34,616 bases of DNA, from positions 1-34,616 of the forward strand of contig CAIKXA010000079.1 in NCBI GenBank assembly GCA_903831295.1, written 5' to 3'. This DNA is from an uncultured bacterium (GTDB taxonomy: Bacteria > Planctomycetota > Phycisphaerae > Phycisphaerales > SM1A02). A program made the translations under genes and the position numbers. The notes under the pieces are model-generated. The model had not been told where the DNA came from. It saw nothing but the letters and a program-made list of their open reading frames with translations, and did not search any database. Shown here piece by piece: positions 1-7,587 of this stretch. Each line of letters opens with the position of its first letter. Position 1 is the stretch's first letter.

Positions 1-361
1 AATCCAAACGGCAGAAAACGCCTGCCAGCGGTGTGATTGAAAGGGCTCAACGTGAGCGATTTCAATCTGTCGTTTCTTCTTGGTCGTAATGGATGACCCC
101 GAAAAGAATCGCCCCGAAACGGAATGGATTTGTTGTTTGCCGTTCCCCGGCGAGCAACATTTCTTCTTCCACAGATGTAAACGTAAAAAACAGGTGACCT
201 TGATCACGCAATGCAAAAGATTTGGGAGATATTCTGAGAATGTGCCTTTTTGCATTGCAAACGCCACTTTTACAAAAAGTAATTTGTGTGGCGGCAATGG
301 CGTTTTCCATCACACCAACCAATCAACCCAATTGCATTGCTTCCAAGGTTGGTGCCAAATC
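1..361. other. Gene-poor left edge
   Basis: No convincing gene is visible here. Open frames exist on both strands, but their translations show no recognisable domain, signal peptide or repeated pattern. The stretch lies downstream of the minus-strand hutI stop codon. An inverted pair (314-320 with 347-353) has seven-base arms but a 26-base loop and no T-run on either side, so I do not call it a terminator. Confidence 0.4.
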
Positions 362-1609
362 CTAAAGCCGAGAGCTCATCAGCTTGCCCGCCAGCACAAC
401 ATGGCGCGGCGGTGGCCCAGCGAAACCATGCGTTAATGCGCGTTCATCACGCTCCTCTAGAACAATGGCGTCGGCGCGCTTGCCCACTTGCAGGCTTCCA
501 ACTTTTGTTTCAATGCCAAGCGCGCACGCGGCGTTCCAGGTTGCGGCCGTAAGCGCCTCGCTGGTACTTAGGCCGCAGTGTCGCACCGCCAAGTGCATTG
601 CAAATCGCATGTCAATGGTGGGGGCGCTGCCAGGATTGGAGTTGCTTGCAACCGCCACGGCCGCGCCTTGATCAATCATGGATCTGCCGCGCGCGTATGC
701 GCCGCCAAGCGCGTACACGGAGCAAGGCAACAGCACCGCGATTGTTTTTGATTTTGCCAGCGCCGTAATTGAGTTCTCATCGGCCGCTTCCAAATGATCA
801 ACGGTGGTCGCGCCGCATTCAATCGCCATGGCAACGCCACCCATTGAATTGAACTGATCTGTATGCAGGCGCCGTGGCACATTGAATTTTTTAGCTTGCG
901 CAAAAATCTCGCGGCATTGCTGCACGCTCAGCGCGCTGCGTTCACAAAATGCGTCCACCGCCACGCCAGGAAATTGCCGCGCTAAATCCGCGACATGCGC
1001 GGCGAATTGCTCTGGCCACGCCGTGTTGTCCGCGGGAATTGCGTGGCCGCCCAAACAAGTGGCCACAACAAGTTGCGGAGAATTTTTTGCGGCTTCGCCA
1101 ATTGCGTTGAGCATTTTTATTTCACTCTGCCAATCAAGTCCGTAGCCAGTCTTCACTTCAACGCTGCCCACGCCCAAATTTGCTAACGCGCACAAGCGAT
1201 CGCCAAGGTCCTGCGCCAACGCAGTGACTGTGGCTTGCTTGGTTGCGCGCACCGTTGACATGATTCCGCCGCCCGCCGCCAAAATAGATTCATAACTTTC
1301 GCCCGCGCGCACTTGCTCCCATTCACTCCAGCGATTGCCGGCAAAACACAAGTGCGTATGGCAATCAATCAGCGCGGGCATGCACACGCGGCCACCCGCG
1401 TCAATCACTTCACCAACAAGCGAAGCGGGCTGGCCAGGCGCGACAGAAGTGATCACGCCGTCGCGCACGCACACATGGCCATTCTCAATCACGCCAAGAT
1501 CGCTCATTGCGGCGCCGTGGCGCGCGCCAAGTTGCGCATCATTCGTGGCGCCATGCGCGCGCGCATTCATGGTAATCACACGCGCGTTGATGATTGAAAG
1601 CGTTCCCAT
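362..1609 (-). CDS. hutI: Imidazolonepropionase (histidine degradation)
   Basis: Amidohydrolase that hydrolyses 4-imidazolone-5-propanoate to N-formimidoyl-glutamate, the third step of cytoplasmic histidine breakdown. The start at 1609 gives 415 residues, the usual family length; the longer open frame upstream has no family similarity and would run through the divergent phosphatase gene. Visible motifs are the metal-binding HTH in DCHTHLCFAGNR (His84, His86), KTGYGLD near 153, LGGHAIP near 187, a third metal histidine in HTDQF (His249), VDHLE near 270 and SNSNPGS near 322. In known HutI proteins that last motif reads as T-D-x-N-P-G, and the Asp is a metal ligand. Here it is Asn323 (codon AAC at 641-643), a single-base change from GAC. 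Activity is therefore uncertain although the rest of the protein looks intact. No other hut genes are in the window. Its start is 30 nt from the divergent gene. Confidence 0.88.
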   Translation of the reverse strand: MGTLSIINARVITMNARAHGATNDAQLGARHGAAMSDLGVIENGHVCVRDGVITSVAPGQPASLVGEVIDAGGRVCMPALIDCHTHLCFAGNRWSEWEQVRAGESYESILAAGGGIMSTVRATKQATVTALAQDLGDRLCALANLGVGSVEVKTGYGLDWQSEIKMLNAIGEAAKNSPQLVVATCLGGHAIPADNTAWPEQFAAHVADLARQFPGVAVDAFCERSALSVQQCREIFAQAKKFNVPRRLHTDQFNSMGGVAMAIECGATTVDHLEAADENSITALAKSKTIAVLLPCSVYALGGAYARGRSMIDQGAAVAVASNSNPGSAPTIDMRFAMHLAVRHCGLSTSEALTAATWNAACALGIETKVGSLQVGKRADAIVLEERDERALTHGFAGPPPRHVVLAGKLMSSRL

Positions 1610-1639
1610 TGTGGCAAAGGTAGTGCCCGTTGAAGTAAC

Positions 1640-2161
1640 ATGCTCGGCATGAAACTGATCGTTGTGCGCCACGCCAAAGCCAAGGAACAGGACGCCAAAA
1701 GATTTCCCGACGACTCTCAGCGGCCACTGAGCGCCAACGGCCGCCGTGAATTTGTGAAGTTCGCGCGGCGCATTCCGCGTTGGCTGGAGGCGCCGTCGCT
1801 TGTGTTGGCAAGTGGGTGGACGCGGGCTTGGGATACCGCCGACATTCTTCAATCGCAATCCAAATGGCCAGCCGCAACGCGCTGTGAAGCGCTTCAAACG
1901 GGAGGTGGGTTTGCCGCGGTCGAAGTGCTGCTGCAATTGCTGGGCAAAAACCTGAATGAAAAAAGCGTGGCGCTGGTGGGCCACGAGCCAGTGCTCAGCG
2001 AACTTATTTCGCGCCTGATGGGCGCCAGCGAGCGCGCGATTTATTTTGCCAAGGGCGCGGTGGCCGTGATTGAAATCACAAATGAGCAACCATTGCGCGG
2101 CGAATTACAGGCTTTCGTATCGCCAAGCACGGTGTTGAATCGCTTGAAGAAGCGCCGTTGA
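1640..2161 (+). CDS. SixA-like phosphohistidine phosphatase
   Basis: Histidine phosphatase superfamily (phosphoglycerate mutase fold), 173 residues, the size of SixA. The N-terminal RHAKAK supplies the phospho-accepting histidine (usual RHG/RHA motif), an Arg follows in SGWTRAWDTADIL near residue 55-65, and VGHEP near 115 holds the second catalytic histidine. SixA removes phosphate from histidine phosphotransfer proteins such as ArcB or NPr; the real substrate here cannot be read from sequence. The start could be ATG 1640 or ATG 1649; the second places the first beta strand at the very N-terminus, as in relatives. It is divergent from hutI with only 30 nt between starts, so the two promoters must overlap the coding regions or the mRNAs are nearly leaderless. 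A STAS gene follows on the same strand. Confidence 0.8.
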   Translation: MLGMKLIVVRHAKAKEQDAKRFPDDSQRPLSANGRREFVKFARRIPRWLEAPSLVLASGWTRAWDTADILQSQSKWPAATRCEALQTGGGFAAVEVLLQLLGKNLNEKSVALVGHEPVLSELISRLMGASERAIYFAKGAVAVIEITNEQPLRGELQAFVSPSTVLNRLKKRR

Positions 2162-2192
2162 ACTTGGTATCTTCTATGCAAGGAATCACCAC

Positions 2193-2585
2193 GTGAGCAC
2201 AGAACCAATCAATTTGCCAGCGCAGAAAACCACGCCACTTGTCAATTTAAATTGGGATGGAAAGGTCCTCATGATTCGGCCAACTGGTCCCAATATTGGC
2301 CAGCGCGAAAGCCCAATCATCACCGAGGAATTTTCACCGTACTTCAAGCAGTATGGAAAGGCCGTCAAGTTTCTTGTGCTTGATCTCTCCACCGTGAGTT
2401 TCATGGCCAGCATGGGTTTGGGCATGTGCATTGCGTGCCGCAATCAAGCGGCGGCTGTTGGCGCAACGCCTTTGCTCTTTGGTTTGAACAAGGAATTGCA
2501 GGCGCTTATGGCCATGATGAAGATTGAGAAACTTTTTCGCATCATCAAAACGCAAGCCGAGTTGCAACAGATCTGCTCCAAATAA
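2193..2585 (+). CDS. STAS-domain protein (anti-anti-sigma factor type)
   Basis: A 130-residue single STAS domain, the fold of SpoIIAA/RsbV anti-sigma factor antagonists, which bind a serine kinase anti-sigma factor when unphosphorylated. The core segment LVLDLSTVSFMASMGLGM aligns with the usual D-[LF]-S...F-x-D-S-[ST]-G-L-G phosphorylation loop. The serine corresponding to the phosphorylated one is kept, but the preceding Asp is Ala and the next Ser/Thr is Met. Phosphorylation control may therefore be altered or lost. Translation starts at GTG 2193 with AAGGA at 2180-2184, a good spacing. No serine kinase partner is encoded nearby. The phosphatase gene lies 31 nt upstream and the two may be co-transcribed. 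Confidence 0.75.
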   Translation: MSTEPINLPAQKTTPLVNLNWDGKVLMIRPTGPNIGQRESPIITEEFSPYFKQYGKAVKFLVLDLSTVSFMASMGLGMCIACRNQAAAVGATPLLFGLNKELQALMAMMKIEKLFRIIKTQAELQQICSK

Positions 2586-2609
2586 AAAGCTGTTGTGCAA
2601 TCAGCGGTG

Positions 2610-2649
2610 ATTTCGCTTGCGCGCCTATGCGCGGGTGAAATTTTATTTT
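2610..2649 (+). terminator. Probable terminator after the STAS gene
   Basis: Seven-base outer stem (ATTTCGC with GTGAAAT, one G-U pair) and an inner CGC/GCG pair form an interrupted hairpin that is followed on the plus strand by TTTTATTTT. It lies 25 nt after the STAS stop codon and overlaps the end of the convergent gene. Confidence 0.45.
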
Positions 2650-3275
2650 CTAAATTCTAAATCTTTCGGGGATCGCGGTTGATCGCTTTGCAAATCGCTT
2701 GGCGGAACCACGCGCGTGGGCGCGGTGTACGCCACAACATCCGCCTTGCGCACATCTTCATTGCGCAAAAAACGCACGGAGCTAGACACCAGCGCAATGG
2801 TGAACACATTGTCAGTTCGGTGCGCCTTTCGAATCGCCGAAGCAACATCGTGCAGGGGGTCATTTCCCATGTAGTGAATCACAACGCGGCGACTGTCTTT
2901 GCGCGAATCATCCAGTTCGGTCACAACCGTGTCCGGGTCGCCTGTGGATTCAAAAAATGAACTCGGTGGAAACGCCGCCAAAACATCTTCCGTGAGCGCT
3001 TCCTGCATCCATACACCACCTAGGCAAGTTTTCTCATGTGAAATCACAATCACGTCGGCCCACGCGGTCAGATCAATCACGTCGCTCCACATCAGCACGC
3101 GCCCATTGACCGCGTCAAACATGGCAAAGTCGCGCGGCGGATATGGCGTGTCGGCAAGCGTCGTGGAATATTGCATTGGAGCGGCCCAAGGCTTTGCCAA
3201 TTGAAGTGAACCAGTGCAATTTATTTGCAAAGCCAACGTACCCAACAACAACGCACGAACTAAGCACGCAAGCAC
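2643..3275 (-). CDS. Degenerate ChaN-like lipoprotein (haem-binding uptake, Tiki superfamily)
   Basis: Distant match to the ChaN family, outer-membrane lipoproteins associated with haem or iron uptake. The segment around ADVIVISHEKT followed by VWMQEALTEDVLAAF resembles the ChaN opening strand-helix, where G-E-x-H is expected but S-H-E-K is found. The C-terminal part, with VVIHYMGNDPLHDVASAI then VFTIALVSS, resembles the family's closing G-H-x-H-V strand and helix. The middle of the usual domain is missing, so the protein is short. The GTG at 3275 is chosen because it directly precedes a hydrophobic signal segment ending in a cysteine (QINC), a possible lipobox; the open frame extends to 3398. 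It is divergent from the M14 peptidase. The family call is tentative, and the protein may have lost metal or haem binding. Confidence 0.45.
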   Translation of the reverse strand: MLACLVRALLLGTLALQINCTGSLQLAKPWAAPMQYSTTLADTPYPPRDFAMFDAVNGRVLMWSDVIDLTAWADVIVISHEKTCLGGVWMQEALTEDVLAAFPPSSFFESTGDPDTVVTELDDSRKDSRRVVIHYMGNDPLHDVASAIRKAHRTDNVFTIALVSSSVRFLRNEDVRKADVVAYTAPTRVVPPSDLQSDQPRSPKDLEFRK

Positions 3276-3506
3276 GCGATCATGCGCGGCAGATTTGCGC
3301 TGGCGGTTGCCCCCCAAGTCGCGGCTCAAATCACAGTCCAATAAACGAAGATTTGTCTGTGATACGCCGCGCCAAATTTTGCTTAGAAAGTCTCGCACGC
3401 AGGTACTGTGCGTCAGAACTTCACAAAGGTCAATCTGAATTCAGCAATTTGTTCAAATCTCCAATCTTTTTATTGCATTCAACATGTTTGTGTCTAGTCT
3501 GTTCGC

Positions 3507-5318
3507 ATGAACCTTTGCTTTCTTGTGGTTGTCGCTTTGCTTGCGGTTGCGCCGCCGGCAATCAAGCCACAAATTAGTATTTCAGCGCCCACAACAAATG
3601 CCTCAGCCACAAAGGCGGTCACTGTTGCGGATGCCCTTGCCGCCGCGCCCGCGGTCGCGCCAATAGACACGGTTCGTTTTGACGGCGATGTTGTGGTGCG
3701 CGTCTTGATTCGAAGCGCGCAAGATTTATTGTTGGTCAATCAACTCAGCGATGACATGTGGAGCCACCACATTGGCGTTGGCGGCGAAGCGGACTTCCGC
3801 ATGTCGCAAGTTGGTCTGGACACGCTCAAAAAAGTTGGCATTCCATTTCGCGTCATGATTCCAGATTTACAAAATCGAATCGACGCGGAGCAAACACGTT
3901 TGGCTCAACCCATGGAAGGCCTCGCTTGGTTCTCTGATTTTAAAAATCTCACGGCGGTGAACGCGCGACTTGATGAAATGGTGGCGGCGTTTCCAAATCT
4001 CGTCAGCATTGTCAACGCTGGAACTTCCGTTCAAGGCCGCACCGTGCGCGGCATTCGCATTTCGCGCTATCCAGCGGGCACGGCATTGCCAGCCTTTATT
4101 TTCACCGGCACAATGCATGCGCGCGAGTGGGCCAGCACCATGACCACCATGTGGATCGCCGATCAATTGGTTGAAAGCAACACAATCGATCCGCGCATCG
4201 CCGCGGTTTTGGATTCCGCCGAGGTCTACGTGTTTCCCGTGCAAAATCCCGATGGCTATGAATACACGTGGGCCACTGGCGGCAATCGTTTGTGGCGCAA
4301 GAATCGCCGGCTGATCAGCGGCACCACGTACGGCGTTGACTTGAACCGCAACTGGGGCGTGGGTTGGGGCGGTTCTGGTTCCAGCGGCACAACAAGCAGC
4401 GACACATATCGCGGCACTGCTGCATTTAGCGAACCTGAAAGTGTGGGCATGCGCGACTTTGTCATTGCGCACCCCAACTTGGTGGGCCACATTGACTTTC
4501 ACAGTTACGGCCAATTATGGCTGTGGCCGTGGTCGTACACCACGACCGCTTCCCCAGATCAAACCGCGCTTGCGGCGGTTGGCAACCCAATGAAGAACGC
4601 CATTGCCGCTGTGAATAGCAAGAACTATACGGCGGGCCCAAGCGGAAGCACCTACGGATTAACCGCTGGCTGCATTGATGATTGGACCTACGGCAATCAA
4701 GGTCTGATGGCCGGCACCATTGAAGTGCGCGACACGGGCACGTATGGATTTGTAATGCCAACCAGCGAGATCATTCCCAACGCCAAAGAAAATTTCGCCG
4801 CCGCCATGACCATGATGGAGAAATTGTTGGCGTCAAGTCCAATCACAATCACGCTTGCGCCTGGCAGCGTGGTTGCCGACAACACGGCTTCCACAGTCGA
4901 GGTGCAAACTGTTCCAGTGATCAGCACGTTGATCACCAACGGCGTGCGCTTGAAGTGGAGCCTCAATGGTGGCGCAATTCAAAGCGCAGTCATGACAAGC
5001 ATTGGCAGCAACAAATATCGCGCCTCGCTTCCCGCGATCAGTTGCGCTTCACAACTTTCTTGGTTTGTGGAGGCCGAGACCAAATTCATCATCACCCACG
5101 CGCCGCTGAACAAGCCGACGTCGTTCAATCTCACTTCAACAAATCCCTGCTTTAACCCGGCGGATCTAAACTTTGACGGAATTGTGAACAGCGCCGATTT
5201 GGGATTGATGCTGTCAAGTTTCGGCGTGTGCTCCGTGCCAACAAATTGTCCAGCGGATCTAGATCACAACGGCGAGGTGAACTCGGCGGATGTTGGAGCG
5301 TTGCTCACCGAATATTGA
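3507..5318 (+). CDS. Secreted zinc carboxypeptidase (M14) with dockerin-like tail
   Basis: 603 residues. A signal peptide (about 1-16) is followed by a low-complexity Ala/Thr stretch, a propeptide-like region (about 58-130) of the carboxypeptidase activation type, and an M14 catalytic domain (about 140-440). Zinc ligands are visible as HAREW (His204, Glu207) and His332 in DFHSYG. Arg281 in DLNRNW and the catalytic Glu406 in TIEVRDTG are also present, so the enzyme should be active. A beta-rich linker follows (about 445-545). The last 50 residues hold two calcium-loop repeats, DLNFDGIVNSADLG and DLDHNGEVNSADVG, the D-x-N/D-x-D/N-G pattern of type I dockerins that is common at the ends of Phycisphaerae secreted proteins. 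The tail could attach the enzyme to a cell-surface partner. The start follows a weak upstream region without a clear ribosome binding site. Confidence 0.88.
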   Translation: MNLCFLVVVALLAVAPPAIKPQISISAPTTNASATKAVTVADALAAAPAVAPIDTVRFDGDVVVRVLIRSAQDLLLVNQLSDDMWSHHIGVGGEADFRMSQVGLDTLKKVGIPFRVMIPDLQNRIDAEQTRLAQPMEGLAWFSDFKNLTAVNARLDEMVAAFPNLVSIVNAGTSVQGRTVRGIRISRYPAGTALPAFIFTGTMHAREWASTMTTMWIADQLVESNTIDPRIAAVLDSAEVYVFPVQNPDGYEYTWATGGNRLWRKNRRLISGTTYGVDLNRNWGVGWGGSGSSGTTSSDTYRGTAAFSEPESVGMRDFVIAHPNLVGHIDFHSYGQLWLWPWSYTTTASPDQTALAAVGNPMKNAIAAVNSKNYTAGPSGSTYGLTAGCIDDWTYGNQGLMAGTIEVRDTGTYGFVMPTSEIIPNAKENFAAAMTMMEKLLASSPITITLAPGSVVADNTASTVEVQTVPVISTLITNGVRLKWSLNGGAIQSAVMTSIGSNKYRASLPAISCASQLSWFVEAETKFIITHAPLNKPTSFNLTSTNPCFNPADLNFDGIVNSADLGLMLSSFGVCSVPTNCPADLDHNGEVNSADVGALLTEY

Positions 5319-5357
5319 ATCACTCCGAAGTAGGCGCCGCGACCAAGGTTTGGCTAC

Positions 5358-5912
5358 TTAAGCGCGACTTTGATACGAGCCATCTTCGGTAGAAATGCGC
5401 AGCTTCTCACCGATGCCAATAAACGGCGGCACGCGGGTCTTCAAGCCAGTTTCCATTTCGGCTTCCTTCAATTGATTGGTTGCCGTAGCGCCCTTGATGC
5501 CAGGGGCGGTGTCCTTCACCACAAGTTCAACCATGTTTGGCAATTCAATCGCGATCGGATTGCCATCGCACCAATTCACAACCACATTGGTGTTGGGAAG
5601 CATGTACAGCGGCAAATCGCCCACAAATTCCTGGGTCATTTCGGCTTGCTCAAAATTTTCATTGTCCATAAACACAAACTTCGGACCATCTTTGTACAGG
5701 TATTCCATTGGGCGGCGATCAAGTTCCACTTGCTCAACCTCCTCGCCGCTACGAAGGCGCTTGTCAATGATCGAGCCAGCTTTCAGGTCGCGCATCTTCA
5801 CTTGCACAAATGCCCGCAAGTTGCCAGGAGTGACGTGCGCATAGTGCATGATCAGGTACAGACGGCCATCCATTTTAATTGCGATGCCAGGGCGTAATTC
5901 AGTGCTCTTCAT
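5358..5912 (-). CDS. efp: Elongation factor P
   Basis: 184 residues, the normal EF-P length and three-domain order: KOW-like domain I, OB domain II with FMDNENFEQAEM, and the C-terminal signature region around APGIKGATATNQ through VPPFIGIGEKLRI. EF-P binds the ribosome between the P and E sites and relieves stalling at polyproline. The start at 5912 matches family N-termini; the longer open frame adds 48 unrelated residues. The tip loop of domain I reads TPGNLRAF, so the residue aligned with the modified Lys34 of Escherichia coli is Asn31, with Arg33 two positions on. Known lysylation or rhamnosylation at that position is therefore not possible in the usual way. No epmA, epmB or earP gene is present. 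The gene is convergent with the M14 peptidase, with 39 nt between them. Confidence 0.93.
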   Translation of the reverse strand: MKSTELRPGIAIKMDGRLYLIMHYAHVTPGNLRAFVQVKMRDLKAGSIIDKRLRSGEEVEQVELDRRPMEYLYKDGPKFVFMDNENFEQAEMTQEFVGDLPLYMLPNTNVVVNWCDGNPIAIELPNMVELVVKDTAPGIKGATATNQLKEAEMETGLKTRVPPFIGIGEKLRISTEDGSYQSRA

Positions 5913-6054
5913 GGTTGGATCCAGTCTGGCCAGAAATTGGCGAATTGAGTAGAAAAGAAAGGCGAGTTTAGCGACTGATGCCAAGCAGGCGGCCCGATTG
6001 GCGGCAAATTCAAACAAATATGATGATTTGCGGCGTGGTTTAAAAATAAACGCC

Positions 6055-6087
6055 AAAAAAAATACCCCCGGATACTAGATCCGGGGG
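6055..6087 (-). terminator. Strong minus-strand terminator without an assigned gene
   Basis: A perfect nine-base stem, CCCCCGGAT (6065-6073) with ATCCGGGGG (6079-6087), has a five-base loop. Read on the minus strand it is followed by TA and eight T residues (6055-6062). There is no T-run on the plus-strand side, so it acts on minus-strand transcripts. No minus-strand protein gene lies upstream of it. Confidence 0.85.
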
Positions 6088-6172
6088 CGGAGGGAGGGAA
6101 AAGGGCAACTTTAATTGGTCACTTGCGTGACCGAAACACACGAAAGATCTGGCTTTCCAGTGTCTTTCGTCA
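6055..6172 (-). ncRNA. Candidate small RNA ending at the terminator
   Basis: On the minus strand, two further hairpins stand just before the terminator. One pairs ACGAAAGA (6140-6147) with TCTTTCGT (6163-6170) and encloses a CTGG/CCAG stem (6149-6160). The other pairs GGTCAC (6117-6122) with GTGACC (6127-6132) around a four-base loop. Three stems in about 115 nt with a terminal T-run fit a free-standing RNA or the 3' end of a longer one. I see none of the conserved cores of tmRNA, RNase P, SRP or 6S RNA. The 5' end is unknown and could lie as far as about 6340. The alternative is a structured leader on the plus strand for the DUF1573 gene, but the T-run direction argues against that. Confidence 0.5.
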
Positions 6173-6357
6173 GTTTATCTTTGAGATCCGTTTTCCAAAC
6201 CTCTCAGATGTATTCAAACTAACCCAAGTTTTTATAGATGCAAATGAAGATAGTAAAAAATCCAAAAATACTTATTTTTTGTTTCACACGGTCAGAATTT
6301 GCAACATGAAATTGATGCGCCTTTCGCTACGGGATTTCGTATGATTGGTTGAGGAAT

Positions 6358-7443
6358 ATGACCCAACTTTGCAAACAAATTAGTATTTATTGCGGCAATT
6401 TCTTGGTTTTTTGTGCCCTGAATGTTGGCCTGAATCAACAAGCGTTGGCTACCCCAGTGAGCCCGTCAAGCACACAGGGACCAGTTCCATCTAATGGTGT
6501 AATTATAGGACCTCCGCCGATCACAATTGAGCCGCCCGCGTTGGACTTTGGATTCATTGCGCCGGGTGAATCTAAGACAGGCATATTCACCTTAAAGAAC
6601 CCCAACAATTTCCCTTTGACCATTGTCGCGCTGCAACCCACTTGCACTTGCACTTCCACCACGGACCTGTCGGGGCGCGTGATTGCCCCAGGTGAATCAA
6701 TTCAGTTTGACGCCAGTTTGGCGGCGGCCGTGGCCACCGGTCCGCGCAAGTCAACTGTGAAGGTGATTGTGGAGGGGTTTAGCAAGCCCGTGGAAGTTGA
6801 CGTGCGCGCCGAGGTGGTGTTGGAACTTCGCGTGGTTCCGCCGGCGATCAATGTGCTGCCCAATGTTCCAGTCGCTGGGCGGGTTGTTATTGAGAGCGTT
6901 GATAAAAAACCATTTCGAATTCTTTCAGCGGATAACACCGCGCCAGTCTTCATTGGATTTGATCCCGCAAAGGACGCCCCACGAAGCACGTATTTGGTGC
7001 GCTACGACTTCACTCGCATCGCCAGCGACACGCTGCCCGCGTGGTGGTTGATTGAAACAGATCGAATCAATTCTCCGGTATTGGCCGTGAAATTTAGAAA
7101 TGACGCCAGCCACATTGTTCCAGTGGTTCGCATGAAGGAATACAACTTGAATTTGGGTTTGATTCCAACCAATGGCGCCAAGGAGTTCACATTTGATCTT
7201 GTGGATTGGGCCGATCCAGTGACCAGCATCACCAGCATGTCTGATTCATTCACGGCGCAACTTGTGGCGCAAGACAGGCAGGGCAAGGATGTGCAAGTTC
7301 GCGCTCGAGTGACTCCAACAGCGAGCGTGCGTGGTTTGTTTCAATGCAAGTTGCAAATGAACACCGGCGACAAAGTTCAACAGTTGTGGGCCTATGGAAT
7401 GGTGAAAGATTTGGCGCCAATCACCGCGCCACCCGCCAAATGA
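6358..7443 (+). CDS. Secreted DUF1573-domain protein
   Basis: 361 residues with an N-terminal signal segment (about 10-32, ending near QALA). The segment beginning PPALDFGFIAPGESKTGIF and continuing to NPNNFPLTIVALQP and CTCT is the DUF1573 pattern, an Ig-like beta-sandwich repeat in which C-G-C-T is more usual at the end. A second, weaker beta-sandwich appears to follow from about residue 160, and the C-terminal region carries no recognised domain. DUF1573 proteins are exported, often anchored or surface proteins of Bacteroidetes and Planctomycetota; their function is not established. ATG 6358 is used, but GAGGA is only 2 nt before it; TTG at 6349 in the same frame is an alternative. The next gene, fabI, is 144 nt downstream. 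Confidence 0.7.
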   Translation: MTQLCKQISIYCGNFLVFCALNVGLNQQALATPVSPSSTQGPVPSNGVIIGPPPITIEPPALDFGFIAPGESKTGIFTLKNPNNFPLTIVALQPTCTCTSTTDLSGRVIAPGESIQFDASLAAAVATGPRKSTVKVIVEGFSKPVEVDVRAEVVLELRVVPPAINVLPNVPVAGRVVIESVDKKPFRILSADNTAPVFIGFDPAKDAPRSTYLVRYDFTRIASDTLPAWWLIETDRINSPVLAVKFRNDASHIVPVVRMKEYNLNLGLIPTNGAKEFTFDLVDWADPVTSITSMSDSFTAQLVAQDRQGKDVQVRARVTPTASVRGLFQCKLQMNTGDKVQQLWAYGMVKDLAPITAPPAK

Positions 7444-7587
7444 ATTTGCGTGGCTTGGCGCAATCAAGCGCTGAAAGTGAATGCGCCGCAATATTCACGC
7501 GCGTGGCCAAGGCGATTCGGTCACATCTTCATGCGCGCATGTGTACTCTTTCAATCTCTCGATTAATTCAAACGCAAAGGAATCGCA

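Noticed and set aside
80-436. Open frame of 118 codons at the left edge
   Set aside because: It overlaps the end of hutI on the other strand, has no domain and starts without a ribosome binding site.
1610-2089. 160-codon extension of hutI upstream of 1609
   Set aside because: It is the antisense of the SixA-like phosphatase gene and has no similarity to amidohydrolases.
5319-5357. Bidirectional terminator between the M14 peptidase and efp
   Set aside because: AAGTAG and CTACTT can pair but the loop is 20 nt and no T-run follows on either strand.
6123-6344. A 73-codon open frame on the plus strand before the DUF1573 gene
   Set aside because: It has no recognisable domain, is A/T-rich with poor codon bias, and overlaps the hairpins of the small RNA candidate; the translation looks random.
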